Shown in pieces: positions 36,321 to 49,200 of a DNA stretch of 64,000 nucleotides. Positions within the stretch are counted from its first letter, which is position 1. Each line of letters starts with the position of its first letter. Source of the stretch: Coffea arabica (taxonomy: Eukaryota > Streptophyta > Magnoliopsida > Gentianales > Rubiaceae); assembly GCF_036785885.1 (NCBI RefSeq), contig NC_092312.1, positions 25,004,001 to 25,068,000 on the forward strand. The letters are read 5' to 3'. The translations under genes and the position numbers were made by a program. The notes beneath the pieces are model-generated. The model had not been told where the DNA came from, searched no databases, and was given only the letters and a program-made list of their open reading frames with translations.

Positions 36321-37055
36321 TGTGTGTATGTATATATATATGTATGTATAAAATTTAAAATACCAAAAAAAGGATTAGATAAAATAAAAAATATATATAA
36401 CATTATGTCTGCATAAGAAAAGTAAAACTTGTTTGTATAACTAAAAGTAAAACCTGCTTGTGTGACTAATGTTATGTCATGAGTGAAAATCCAACAAATC
36501 ACAGTAAATTTTGATAATTATTTGCATAAAAGACTTGACGTCATCCCGCAAACTAATGATCATGGTTGCGAAAACTCTTTTCCAGGACACTAGCAAATGA
36601 TATTTGTGAGTTTTGACTATCAAAGTGAGAGTCTTTCCCCTATTTCTTTAGAGTATCCTTAGTGTGATGTACAAAGTTTTGAAATTTCACCTCCTTTGTA
36701 TCATTATATTCCAAACTAATATCCATGTTCACCAACTTAAATTTGTAGGCTAACATAAGAAAAGTTTTTCAGAAATTGCAAGTCCACCTTGAGGGTCTCA
36801 ACTTCCTTAAACAAGTGAAGAGAAAATCTAGTTTAGATGTTCTTTTGGAGCTTAAAAAAGTTCTGAAATTTTGAAAGTATTTGTTTTTTTATGCCTCAAA
36901 GAAAAACCTCCCCCAAACGCCCAGGCGTTCGCCCCAAGAGTCAGAGCGAACGCCCCATGACACTAACGCCCCATTTGACCGCCCAGGGCGGTCAGGAATG
37001 CCTTGTCTCGGGGCTTGCCCCAGGATTCGCATCAAATACGCCTTTCAAAACACTG
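36179..37055. mobile_element. hAT-like MITE, 877 bp
   Basis: The ends are inverted: CAATGTTTTAAAAGGCG at the left, and at the right the reverse complement CAGTGTTTTGAAAGGCG. GTTCTAAA (36171-36178) and GTTCTAGA (37056-37063) flank it, an 8-bp duplication with one mismatch, as hAT elements leave. Inside are a TA microsatellite (36290-36318) and a GC-rich block of palindromes (36915-37030). It has no transposase. Confidence 0.8.
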
Positions 37056-37086
37056 GTTCTAGATACATATGTTGTGAAGTGAATCT

Positions 37087-37340
37087 TAATTTTTAAGATA
37101 ATTTTCCTTTCTTGGATTTCTATATTTCCAATATAAGTAATAACTAGAAATATATCATGCTTAAAATGTCGAAGTGCTTATCTTTGTAGTGCATGAAGGT
37201 TTTTTTTTTTTTTTTTTTGGTTGTGGGGCTGATCTAAATTTCTAAAAATATTTACCTTTCTGAATTTCTTATTCCCTAAATAAATAATAAACGTAAATAT
37301 TTCATACTTAAAATGTCGAAAAGCAATAGTTATCTTTGTC
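37087..37340. repeat. Diverged direct duplication of about 100 bp around a poly-T
   Basis: Two similar blocks, about 37087-37188 and 37234-37342, share CCTTTCT, AAT(A/G)ATAA, ATAT(A/T)TCAT and CTTAAAATGTCGAA in the same order. A run of about 19 T (37200-37218) lies between them. Confidence 0.65.
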
Positions 37341-38224
37341 AGCAATTTCATTTTATTTTTTAATTCGCTTGATCCATTGTCTTATCATGTTGTATGGTAA
37401 TCATGAGGTAACAGCCTAACAGGTACTATAACGAGCAGCTTTAATCTTAAATAGTCTTAGAGAATGGGTTTAGGCTCAATACATACCATACAACATGGTA
37501 ATGCCTTTAATTTTACCCGAAAAAAAAAAGGGACAATGCCTTTCTTATGTCATTTTCATTTTTTGCTAACAAGTTCCTCCCATAAAGTAATGAAGAACAA
37601 CTCGACCCATATGACCAATCGAGGATCTCAAGGCAAAACAGTTATCTAACACTACAAGGGACCTTACGAAACCTTCACTCTGTGCCCGCATCAGATGCCC
37701 AAATAACCCCAATCAGCAGCTCTAGATCTAATATTACATCACGCTTAAACGTCCACATTTGAATTGTTCCAAGAGGATAGACAGGCAATCTCATCTCACC
37801 ACCAGCTCCAGCCATTCTCATCCAAGGGATTAACACAGAAACAGATTACAGGGCCTTGAACAACCTAATGGGTGGTAGTGCTACAATAGCGATGTCCTGC
37901 AATGCAAATAGGTTTAAAATCAGCTATTTTTTGTCTATTGAATTCTACAGCCACTGATATCCATGAACAGCAATCGCATCATTGTCAAGAAAACAAATTT
38001 GTAAACATGGAGAACAATATTAAGAAGACAGTGAAGCACCGAGTTGTTCCGGGATAGAATACACAGGATCAGTAGCATAAAGATTCAAGTCACAAGTTTC
38101 ATCCGAAATTTCAAACAACACATATCGTGCTATCCTAAAGGGGGCAGATCCACAAGCCACAAGTTAATAACTAAAAAGTAAAAACTGCACTGTCATCCCA
38201 ATGGTTTAGCTAATCCATTTGCAG
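37341..38224 (-). other. Spacer and 3' UTR of the SWIB gene
   Basis: No coding frame is recognised. The right-hand part should be the 3' untranslated region of the SWIB gene. An exact polyadenylation point is not evident. Confidence 0.45.
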
Positions 38225-40134
38225 TTAGCCAGTCTTCACAAAATGTCCAGAGAGTATCCTTGCAATCTCCAGCATCCCAACTTTCTCTCTTCCTTCAAAC
38301 AGTGTCTTGAGCTTGTCATCACAGTAAATCTCTCTCTTATTTGCAGGGTTCTGTAGACAATCACATTGATGTTGCCATTCAATAATCAGTGTCCATTTGA
38401 AAGTATCTAATTTGAATGCATGAGTGTCATGAACAATTATTTACAGTCCAATGTATCAACTACCGGCATAAATTTGGGGACATCCATGTCCAACTATATG
38501 TTTGTAAAGGTTATAAGGAGAAACACTATTAAAGCATCACAAAAGCAACCAGTATCAAAACTATACGAGGAAAGAAAAGGAAATTGAGTAACATTTCACA
38601 AAGAGGACAAGGTAACAAAGGCCCACAATTTGGGGAAAACAGCAGTCAAAAGGTAAGCTTGCATTTCACTTCTACTTCCTTCATCTCCAATAGATAGCAT
38701 TCTACTTATAAACTTTCATATGTAAATAGATAACCTGACCAAGAAAAAGGGAATATCCAAAAAGCCAAACATCTCTATTCTTCTTGTTCATTTCATTCTT
38801 TAGGCCAGCAACAGTAGCTGAAGATTACCACACTCCCTCGTGTCAAAGACCTTTGGTTTTCATGCATAGAACAACAAAAAATCTCTCATTCCACGTGAGA
38901 GTACTTTAAGATTCTTAAAAAATGGAAGAACTTTGTAAAACAATGTATGTGATTTTCTAAAAATCTTACCCTGCCAAAAGGAAAAAAATATTTATAACAT
39001 TAGATTTTAGTCAAAGACATTCAAAATTACACACATTAGAATTTCAGTACGTAGTATTTGTCCGATCATGTCCATATCTCATAACTATTCTTTAGCTATA
39101 TGAGTCTACTCACTTGGCTGAGTCTAATTTTCAAAAGCCCCTACACTTTATTGAAACATGGAAGAATCTTTCATAAAGAAGTTTACTTCCGGTATCCACA
39201 AGTAGAAATTTCCTCTCTCAGTTTCTTCCCTAAATCTATTTCCAATTTTTCATCCCCCTGTCTAATGTTTCTTCAACTCTTCCTAAAATTGCATAAGTAA
39301 TCCAGCACAGATTAATCAGACAATGCACCTCACAAATAACAACTCCATGTTCTTCTTCTAATCAGCATAGCTCCAAATAAACACGAGTACAGATTACTCC
39401 CATTGCACCACAAGATGCAGAACTGGCTCTTACATAATCTCAAGCTAACAAAACAACGCAGCATATCAGAAATATACCCTCAATCTGCAAAAATTAGGAC
39501 CACCTAAGAGAGAAGCAAAAAACCACAGTATTGCAATAAAACCAACAAACTAGCAACTTAAAAGTAACAAAACAATCATAAAATAAGTCAATCAGGGGAA
39601 AAAAATCAATAATACTTCATTTTCACCATAACCCTAATCAACGAACAGTCATAATTTCCGCCACTGTCAACTACAAAAGTGAGTTAAAATTTAAATTCTC
39701 CAAAATTAAAGCTGGGAAAGACAGAGAGGAAAAAGGAAAAGAACCTGGAGATTGTTAAGTTTGATGTGCTCCCAGACTTTCTTGACTGCATCGGAGCGGG
39801 AGGATTCGGAGACGCCGAGGAAGTCATTGAGAGCAGAAGAGACAGGACTCAATTTAAAAACCCCAGAGTTGGGACTCGGAGGAGCCCGGGGTTGCTTCAC
39901 CGGCTTCGTCTTCGGCTTCGCATTCGGCTTCGGTTTAGCCGCTGCAGTGGTTGACTTGGAGCGAGAAGCAGCAGCTTTGGTGGTTGCGCCAGTTGGTGGC
40001 TTCTTCTTAGCAGTCGCTGCAGCAGTTGCGGCGGAGGAGGAGGTCGACGACGACGACGACGAGTGTTTGGTGGCAGCCTTGGCTGCCTCGAGTAAAACCC
40101 TAGTGCCCCTAAACACCCTTGCAGTAGACATCAC
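38225..40134 (-). CDS. SWIB/MDM2-domain protein, organelle-targeted type (2 exons)
   Basis: Small SWIB proteins in plants are DNA- or nucleoid-associated; several locate to plastids or mitochondria. Exon 1 runs 40134-39745 and exon 2 38350-38225, joined at GT-AG sites in frame to give 171 residues. The N-terminus (MMSTARVFRGTRVLLEAAKA) is basic and amphipathic like a mitochondrial or plastid presequence. Residues about 25-90 are a low-complexity Ser/Ala/Lys/Pro linker. The SWIB domain (about 93-171) is complete: VFKLSPVSSALNDFLG, then AVKKVWEHIKLNNLQ at the exon junction, then NPANKREIYCDDKLKTLF, ending ILSGHFVKTG. The intron is 1.39 kb. The linker is GC-rich, unlike the AT-rich flanks. The choice between two adjacent Met codons is uncertain. 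Confidence 0.93.
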
Positions 40135-42086
40135 TGAAATTTGAAAGTTGCGGCGGACGACGACGACGACGACGACGAGGCGGGATTCGAGTTCGGACAG
40201 CTATTTCCCCGACACTAGACTGTTTGGGCTACAAAGGTGGGCTTTTTTAAAACTACAGAACTGGACCTCTTTTGGAATTTAATTTTTTGAGTCTTGATAG
40301 CCTATTGGACATAATCCTTTATGAAGAATCAGTCTGGGAATCTAGCACGCACAAGTTTTTTTTTTTTTTTTTTTTTTTTTCAAAAATTCTTTCTGATTTA
40401 CTGAAAAATAGGGCTCATTTTTGGGAACTATTTTACATTCAAACTTGAAAGTCTCACAAAGGATGATTACTGGGAAAGATATAGAGATACTATTGGATTT
40501 TGAGGACAAAAATTGCTGCTTTTCATTCTTGAGATTGCTATTCGCACGTTATTGCCTTCAGAGTTAGATCAAGGTGGGTGATGTGTTGAAGAAAAGAAAA
40601 TGAGATTTACCACTATGACCATGCTTATATCTTAAGGAAAAAATGTGATTTTCATCCCTAGTATTTAAGATGTGAATTGATTTGGTCCCAAATCCAATAT
40701 TTAAGCAGAAACACATCCAGAGGGTTTGTTCTCAGTTAATTATTTTAGCTGATTATAGAATCTGATTTTGGATAATCAGTGTTTGTGATGTTTTTCGGTT
40801 GCTTTTGTATTCTGATTATAGATTTTTTTAATAGTCAAAAAAATTAAAATCTATAATCATTCAAATACTAGTTTTTTTTTATACTTACTTTTTCTATAAT
40901 TAGATTTTGCAACATCTAAACCGAATGAAAACCAACAATTATTCTTTAATTTGGATAGAAGTTCACCAAAATGAATAAAGTGATAAAAATTGAAAATTGC
41001 AAAATTAATGGATGCCTCGAGCACGCCAAATAGAAAACCACTTCCAATCAGGCGCACCAAGAACAAAGGAAGGCTTACTGGTGCTCATAGATGACTACAT
41101 TGCAGAAATTAAAAGCAAAATGTCACCTCAAAACAAGGATGACCTTCTTGATAACATTATATTATTTTTCCTCATATAGGTCCTACTTCGAATCTCGCCC
41201 TCTAATTCCAACCGCAATCTTTTCTCTCAACCAATTGTTGTGTTGTTTCGATTACCTCTGAGTGTTAATCTAACTTTGTTGTGTTATTTCCAGTAATTCC
41301 GATTGTTGAAAAAAAAAAGAATCTTTTCTCTCAACCAAGTTAGAACTAACAACAAGAACTGCATCACCTTTATGCCAATTAGCAACTCCTCCCTCTTGCT
41401 CATTTTTTCAGTCATTTCTTTTAGTTGGTTCATTCTACTCAATAGACCAGGCCTACTGATCTTTCACAAATTGGTTCATCATGCCAAGCCAAAAATTTGC
41501 ACCTGCGATCCCTCTAAATCAACACCAAATTTTACGCAATTTTTTTTTCTCTAAAACGTACAAAAATTTTTAAATGGAAAAAGGCTAAACAAAATAACGA
41601 ACAAATACCAAAATCTTACCAGTTATAGAGGATGCCTGAGGAAACTTCTTCTAGTATTGTCAACATGTTGTTAATTTTGCTCATACTCCACACTTGTAGA
41701 GAATTGTTCATATATTTTAATTTTGAGAAGGTTTGATGTAAAATGTAGGGTTTTATAGGAAAAAGGGGAAGGGAAAAGTGAAAACTCGATTGATTTTGAT
41801 GAATTCCCAAGCTTGCTCCCTATGGGGTGCCCTTTTCGTTCAAATTGAGAGAATAGTCGTTGATTGAATCTAACTGGATGAAATTGAAAACTTAAGAGAC
41901 TAGATGTCTTTTTGCCAAAATATGGCAGACTAGAGTGACTCGTCCCCAAAAAAACAAGGGATGAAAAGTGCATCTTCCCTATTCTGTACTTGTAGTTCAA
42001 CTAGCACGGACATTATATATGTAAGAATAAGATTTCTGGTTAACATGTTTTTCCTTTTTGTAGAGTGCATAAATGCAACCATTTAT
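40135..42086. other. SWIB gene promoter side and spacer
   Basis: Contains a (GAC)n run at 40153-40177 in the likely SWIB leader and a T run of about 24 at 40358-40381. AATCTTTTCTCTCAACCA occurs twice (near 41216 and 41321). Open frames at 41303-41554 and 41616-42000 show no recognisable motif. Confidence 0.5.
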
Positions 42087-42421
42087 GAGTAAATTATCCG
42101 AGTGGCAACTAATCTTTTTCAATAGTTAAAATTTGGCCACTCGATTATTAATAGTATATATTTACCTATTAAACTATTAAAAGTGTAAATGTTGAACCAT
42201 TCCGTCTGATTCTACCGCCAACTCTGTTATATCTTAGTGTCTCCACGATTTACAAGACACATTGTTAATGGTTACTACTGACAGAGTTAATTGCAAAATC
42301 TGACGAAGTGATCCAAAATCTACACATTTAATAGTTTAGTGAGTAAAAATATATTATTAATAGTTGAATGGCCGAAACTCAACTAGTCAAAAAGTTTAAT
42401 GGTTATCTGGATAATTTGCTC
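42087..42421. mobile_element. MULE-type MITE, 335 bp
   Basis: Long terminal inverted repeats: the left end GAGTAAATTATCC pairs with the right end, GAGCAAATTATCC in reverse complement, and imperfect pairing continues for about 120 bp. The perfect 10-bp sequence AACCATTTAT flanks both sides (42077-42086 and 42422-42431). A 9-11 bp duplication with long inverted repeats fits a Mutator-like non-autonomous element. There is no gene inside. Confidence 0.85.
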
Positions 42422-43885
42422 AACCATTTATCACAGGAATCGCCATTAAATTTTTGTTGGTTCAAAAGAAACTCTAGAAAGCAGAAGGCACCTTATGCGG
42501 TGTTTATATGGCTTATAGAGTTGAACATGGAATCACTGCGAACCTTTTTTATTATTGGTAGCACTCGGACTTGAAAAGAAACAAAATGCGAATACTATCA
42601 CATAATTACTATCACCTGTTTATTGTCTCCATCAACTGAATTGACCCGGAAATTTAGAAGTGTCATTAATTAATGAGATACGACATAATTATCTTTCACA
42701 TTTTTACGAATGTTAAATTTTAGTCCCTTGCATACAAAATGAACTATGTTAATCCCTCATAGATCAAAGACGCACTTTTTTGGTTCATGAACACAGCTCA
42801 CATGCAAACAAAATTTCAGAAATTTAAGGGGTGAAATTGATAATTCATCTAGTTCTAATTCTTTCTCTTTCTCTTACTCTTTCTCTTTATTAGCAGCCTA
42901 CAAACTCATTTTCAACTATTTTTATCACTCTTTATTCTTCACAAAAATTCAAAAATGCTCATGAAATTCAACAACACCCCATAATTATTGACTTATGATT
43001 ATTTCAAAATCTGCTGTGAGAAAACAAGTCTAAAATTTTGGCTACAAATGACCAAGCCAATCAAATGGGGCCTAAAAAATTCCACTTAAGGGAAAACACT
43101 TTTTTTTTTTTTTCCATTTTTTTGGTGGAAACCACACTGCTACTACTACTACTACTATCACCTCAAACCGGCCGGAGGAGGGGGTAGGAAGGGTTGTAAG
43201 AAAATAATCCTTCCTAAAGGTTCTGATTAAGATTTGACAAAATAAAAAATAAAAAGTCCAGATTGCATCTTGTACATTATTTTTTACAATATGTATTGAT
43301 CTCACAAAATTTTATTTTATAATTATATGTTATTGAAAATAAGTTATATCATGTGTATATAAAATTATAGTTTATATATTTTATACAAAACCAACTCGAA
43401 CAATTTTCCTAACAAGCATTCGGACCCTGTACAAGCCGGCCGCACCCAAATCCACTGACAAAGCCCCATTAGATATTACTAAACAAAATTGAAAGCCTTG
43501 CTACAGTGGACTGCTTGTCATTCTCTCCTCCTCATTCTTGAAGCAGACCAACATCCCCCTTATCCTTTCATTCTATCGCATTCTGAAACACCCAAAACTC
43601 CCTCTTCTCTTCTCTTCTCTTCTCTTGTCCCGTCTTCTCTCTCGCCCCACCCACAAACATTAGCAAGGATGGCACTTTGAACATTGTACCATAGTCTTAG
43701 GCCAATATCAAACCTTCATTGCCTCAAAACAGAAAACTAGAAAAATCCCATTTTTACTTATGTATCAGTAGCAATTGGTAGCATGCTTGAAGAATATATA
43801 CATAAGCACATAAGAAGAAAATAGTAATATACCAGGGACTACTTATGTATGGATATAATAAGTTGAGAGCAGTAGAAGGAAGAAG
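42422..43885. other. Spacer and SIG2 promoter/leader
   Basis: No gene is recognised. Pyrimidine-rich DNA including (TTCTC)n at 43598-43626 lies about 260 bp before the SIG2 start codon, probably in the promoter or leader. A poly-T and a (CTA)n run lie at 43101-43113 and 43138-43158. Confidence 0.5.
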
Positions 43886-46800
43886 ATGTCTTGTCTATTG
43901 CCACAGTTCAGGTGTTTGCCGGATGCTTTTGGTGTTTCCTTCAAATCCCATCAACACTCTGCCCCCCAACTCTGTAAGTTTTTGAACTCTTTCTTTTACT
44001 ACTTTTCTGTTTTTGCATTTTACTTTTGTGGGTTGCTAATTTAATAGTTTTGGATTGGAATTAAAGTGGTTAAAATTAAGTGTTTGTGGGTTCTGGGATT
44101 GCTTTCTCTTAATATAGCTGATGCTGCATTTAAAATCTGTATTGAGTCGTGCTGCTGCAAGTAAAGTTTGATTTGGTTGAAGTTTTTTTTTTGTTGGTAT
44201 AATTAGTGGAATGTTATTATTACCTATTATTTATTTGTCCGTGCATGATTTGGATTGTATATTAAGTTAGCTTGTGATTTATTTGGGAGTTAGGGCAGGG
44301 GTGGGGAGGCGGCATTATTCCTTGGATTAAGAAAGGACTAGATTCAGCTGTTATTTTTTAGATCGCGAATGAAATTGAGAGATGGGTAAAAGCATAGGCT
44401 TAATGAGTAATGAACTTGTAGTTTGCTCATTTTTTGGCTGTTTTGTTTTTGAAGGATAAAAGTGAATCTTGATTTTGTTTTTCTGGTTTTCTTGAACTTT
44501 GGGAAGTCCATAAGAGGGGAAATGAAAAGGAAAACAGAAAAGAATTTTGATTTTGTTTTTCTGGTTTTCTTGAACTTTGGGAAGTCCATAAGAGGGGAAA
44601 TGAAAAGGAAAACAGAAAAGAATTTAACTGGTTTTCTTCCTAGATTGATACCATGAGACGGGGCAGTCAGGTGTAAGTGGGTTGCATTAATGATTTGCCA
44701 ATGAGTTTGTGGCCTGTGCTAGAGCTTTGCTGGTGCAAGCGTGTGTTAAACAAAGTCAAGATAATGGGGCCCATCACATTGTTAGGCATCTAATGAAGTA
44801 TTATAATGGAGCACTTGGGATTCAATTAGCTGTTAACATTGTTTCAGAAGCTAAATTCAAGTTTATCTATTGTTACCTTTTGGCCTTATAATCTTGGTTA
44901 CTCTGTAAGTAGAACTTAGTCTCTAATTATGAGATCCTTACCATGTAAATTGTCTTCTGAGCAGAGCCTCCCCACCCTAAGAAAAAGAAAAAAAGAAAAT
45001 TAAAGTATTTCTCATGTGAATGCTGAACTGGGCATGTAAATTAAAACCCTTCTGGCAATTCAGCTTGCAGCCTTAAGATCGGCTAGATGGTGCATTAGGA
45101 TGAACACAGGTAATGTTATTTTCTCCTGGGAGATATTATCGCTGTTAGTCTTCATAATTGTAAATGCAAACATTTAGTTTTCTATGGATCATATTCCATT
45201 GATCTGAATTGATGCTTCCTTAATTGGATTTTGTGATTTGGAGGATGTATTTTGATTCAAAGAAATTATGGTGTTCTTATTGTTCTTATTTGTTAATTTC
45301 AATGTTTAAACTTTCGTAGTATAGTACCTAACTGAGGAACTGCATATTGGCCTAAGCCCTGGTTCTTTGTGTTATAATACTTCTGGATGTTAGTACTGAG
45401 ATTTCTGTTTGAGTAACATGACAATATTTTTTTTTTAATTTTATTTCTGGATCTTCTTTAATACTTAGACATTTTCTTGAAATGCAGCAAAAAATAGAGA
45501 TCCTATACATGTAAGAACACAATGCATCTTATCAACTACATCAGCACCGACATCAGCAACAAGTACAGTGCTTGACATTGAGAAGCTGCGACTATTGTCC
45601 TTAGAAGCAAACTCAAATTCTGTTTCAGATGGTTCGTGGAAAGCCCCAAAATCACCAGCAATGGCTGCAGTTCTTGTTATGGAGAAGTTGAAATTAATTT
45701 CTCTGGAAGCTCATTCAGATTCAGTTACGGCAAATAGACCATGGACGTACAATGGACCAGTTGATTCAGCTATAAAGGTTAGCACATAGTGGCTTCAGAA
45801 TGACTCTACAACCTTAACAAATAACAAACAATAATAAAAAGTGACAACCTTCAGATATTTTGTTCGTGTTTATAATTCAAATGATAAAGTAACAACTTAA
45901 GAAGACAGGTTTTTTATTGTAGGTGTGGGGAAATAAGTGGAATGGTTTGTTTGAGTTGCAAGATGGATAAGCTAGACTTTTCCTTTACCTTATGATGAAC
46001 ATCTAAGGTCAAGTAACTATGAACTTTAATTTGCCACTGGTAATTCAAAATTGCACAAATTGGAGCTGATGCCTAGGTCATTATTCATTAACAACTATTT
46101 CGGCTAGGCTGGGCATTGCTGTTTATTATTTGATGTCTCTTTTGTTGGACCTTGTACTCTACATTGAAGGATGATATGGCATACTAGTTGGAGCATCTTT
46201 ATTATTGTTGTCCAGTGACTTAATTTTTGTGTATCTGTTGACTCAGTGAGTCCATTGACTTAATTTTTGTGCAGCCAAATCTTGGAGCCACTTTGGCAAC
46301 AGAATCCCTTATTGCAAATGAAGAAGCTGTCATAGCAGCTGCAGCAGCCGAAGCAGTTGCTTTAGCAAAGGCAGCCCTAAAGGTTGCCAAGGATGCAGCC
46401 ATGATGGTTGACCATGGTAACTTGACAGAGCCAGAAAGTAAAGCAATGGATACCCTTTCTGAATCTAGTGATGTATTGTCCAATAGGGCTCTTCTGGGTC
46501 AACTAGAGAAAAGAGTTAGCACCATAGGAGAAATAAATATTGCTGGAGTTGAGTTGGGTGAAAATCATTCAATCTGGTATCCCTTCACTGAATCTGATGA
46601 TATGGAGCCGATTAATGAAGAACTAGAGCTTCTGCAGGAACAACTGTTGAATAATGTAGCTGTGAGATCAAAGCGTCAAAAAGAAAGAAAAGCAAGAAGA
46701 GCCAGAGCAGCAGAGAGGGCAGCTGCCAGTGCTGTATCTGTGAAATCATCAGGTTCAACTAGCAGGAAGAAGCGTTCTTCCATACAGGAAATAGATTACT

Positions 46801-49200
46801 CTGATCCATTGCGCTACTTGAGAGGAACTGCCACTACTTCTAGGCTGCTAACTGCTTCTGAAGAACAGGAGTTATCTGAAGGAATACAGGTTCACCAAAT
46901 TTTAATGAAGTATTTTCTTTCTTTTTTTTTTAAATGTATATTTAGTCTTGTGGGTTTTTTTTTTATTTTCAATTGATGTTCTGAGTACTACACTTTTATC
47001 CATAAATTAAACTCAAGTATGAATTCTCATGATGATTGTCATTTATCATCCAGATAGCTTGTAGAAAGCCAAATTCAGAAGTATCAAACTTTTAGCTTGA
47101 CTGTTCATTTTCTGTTTCTGACAGTAATGGAATAAAATAGCCTGCGAATACAACAATTTCCTTTTTCACTGGGTAATCTAGCAATCAAATTACTAAATTG
47201 GACAACTTTGAGAAGTTGATAATACACAAAGATGAAGCATCATATGATAATTTTATCAATGCTTGATCTCAATGTGGCACGGGGCTTATAGCTTTACAGG
47301 TTTTCTGGCGTACTCATAAGTAGTAGATAATCTAATTGCATCTCAATATCTTTTCAAGATTAGTAGCTGTTCTCTTTAATGAATATTCACATTGTAATTT
47401 TGAGTTTTTTTCCATCTTTGTTACTTAATTTGAAGAACGTGGAATTAGATATTGCTTTTCCTTTGGGAAGTTTTCCAATCCGTGAACCAATGGTTGGTGT
47501 GACACTCAGCAAAGACACTTAGTTGTCAGTTGCTTTGAATAAAGTTTTGGGATCAACATATCTCAGTGGATGTCAGTTTCCAATAATTTGAAAACAATAG
47601 AAATGCAGCCTCCTTGTTTACTGACTCGCTATGACCTCGACATTCAAGTAGGACACACATTGTATGGCCTTTGGGCAATATCAACTATGTTATGCTAACA
47701 TTGAGTCATATGTTCTATGCTTTCTCTTTCATTCTCCTCCTCATTGCTCGGTGGGATGATTTATAAGCAGTACTTTTATTCCCTTTTACTGATTTGGATG
47801 TCATGTAACCTTTAAGATTTGGTTCAGGATCTATTAAAGCTGGAAACACTTCACGAGGAACTTGCACAGCGTTGTGGGGCTGAGCCCACTTTTGCTCAAT
47901 GGGCTGCTGCTGCTGGTGTTGATCAGAAGACCTTGAGGAAGCGATTGAATTATGGTACTCTAAGCAAAGATAAAATGATTATGAGCAACATACGTCTTGT
48001 TATTTCAATTGCAAGGAATTATCAGGGTGCTGGGATGAATCTCCAAGATTTGGTTCAGGTATCCTTGCAGAAATGTTTTGCTATGGCATGATTCATGGTT
48101 TTTGCTGAAACATAAATTGTTTAAAACAGATTTGGGTTTTTTTGATTCCCTGAGGAGCTGATTTGTTTAACTTCATTCTCAGGAAGGGTGCCGAGGCCTT
48201 GTACGAGGTGCAGAAAAGTTTGATGCTAAAAAAGGTTTCAAGTTCTCCACCTATGCCCATTGGTGGATAAAGCAGGGAGTTCGGAAGTCACTTTCTGATC
48301 AGTCTAGGACAATTAGATTACCGGTAAGATTCTTAAAACTGATCACTCCTTATAATTTTTCCTCTACTGAGATGCATGTAAATTTCAAGTAATAATGAGA
48401 CCTAGTGCCTTTGTTCTTCTGTCTAAAGTCAAGTCTATATTATAGCCTCTACCACAATCGAACATCAGTAGCTGCCCTCTCGAAGGTTGCTCTTTCCTTG
48501 TTTGCGATGTTGTTATTTAAAGATACTAAAGACAACTACAGTTGATAAATTATGGACAAGTCCTGATGATGTGGTGCATCATTTAATCTGTGAAATTTTT
48601 GTGGCAATCCAGTTTCACATGGTTGAGGCAACTTATAGAGTGAAGGAAGCTAAAAAGCAACTGTATTCAGAAAATGGTAGACATCCTGATGATGAAGAAG
48701 TGGCAGAGGCAGCTGGCCTCTCAATGAAGAGGCTTTCTGCTGTAATGCTGACTCCTAAAGCTCCAAAATCTCTTGATCAGAAAATTGGGATAAACCAGAA
48801 TCTCAAACCTTCGGTGCGTCCAGAAATTCTCTATTCCTTGTTTGGCGGGAGTTTTAGCCAATGAGTCATCACTGAATTGCATAATTTTCTGATTATTGTC
48901 CCCGTATCTTCTTTGCAGGAAGTAATTGCTGATCCTGAAGCTGAAACATCAGAAGACTTGCTGGTCAAGCGGTTCATGAGACAGGACCTAGAGAAAGTTT
49001 TGAACACTCTAAACCCAAGGGAGAGGCAGGTCATTCGATGGCGATTTGGACTAGGGGATGGAAGGATGAAGACATTGCAAGAGATTGGGGAGTTGATGGG
49101 AGTGAGCAGGGAGAGAATCAGGCAAATTGAATCATGTGCATTCCGCAAATTAAAGAACAAACGGAGAACGAAGCATTTGCAACAGTATTTACTTTCATAA
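43886..49200 (+). CDS. SIG2: Plastid RNA polymerase sigma factor SIG2 (8 exons)
   Basis: Nuclear-encoded sigma factor that gives the bacterial-type plastid RNA polymerase its promoter specificity. In Arabidopsis SIG2 supports several plastid tRNA genes and chloroplast development. Exons: 43886-43973, 45071-45109, 45488-45777, 46275-46889, 47828-48058, 48183-48323, 48613-48813, 48919-49200, all joined in frame (628 residues). The start [15 protein letters not shown] matches the SIG2 presequence type. Features in order: an internal duplication (70-128), an Ala-rich helix ([20 protein letters not shown]), a basic linker, region 1.2 (DPLRYLRG), region 2 ([39 protein letters not shown]), region 3 ([17 protein letters not shown]) and region 4 with helix-turn-helix ([20 protein letters not shown]). 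It is longer than Arabidopsis SIG2, partly through the duplication. KQG replaces the commoner KQA in region 2. Confidence 0.95.
44469..44624. repeat. Two-copy 78-bp tandem repeat in SIG2 intron 1
   Basis: Units 44469-44546 and 44547-44624 appear identical (TTGATTTTGTTTTTCTGG..). The unit length is a multiple of three, so a chance open frame runs through it. It lies in the 1.1-kb first intron and shows no coding evidence. Confidence 0.95.
45568..45744 (+). repeat. SIG2: Internal duplication inside SIG2 exon 3
   Basis: Two in-frame units encode related segments: [20 protein letters not shown] (45568 on) and [20 protein letters not shown] (45670 on). Each is followed by a short segment ending in Trp. 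Known SIG2 proteins have a single segment of this type before the RPWTY sequence, which here follows only unit 2. The duplication lies between the transit peptide and the Ala-rich helix. Confidence 0.8.

Noticed and set aside
39752-40144. Plus-strand frames opposite SWIB exon 1
   Set aside because: They are antisense shadows of the GC-rich SWIB linker; the minus frame carries the conserved domain.
44462-44656. Frame with a repeated 26-residue unit
   Set aside because: It reflects a 78-bp tandem duplication in SIG2 intron 1; there are no splice sites or conserved motifs.
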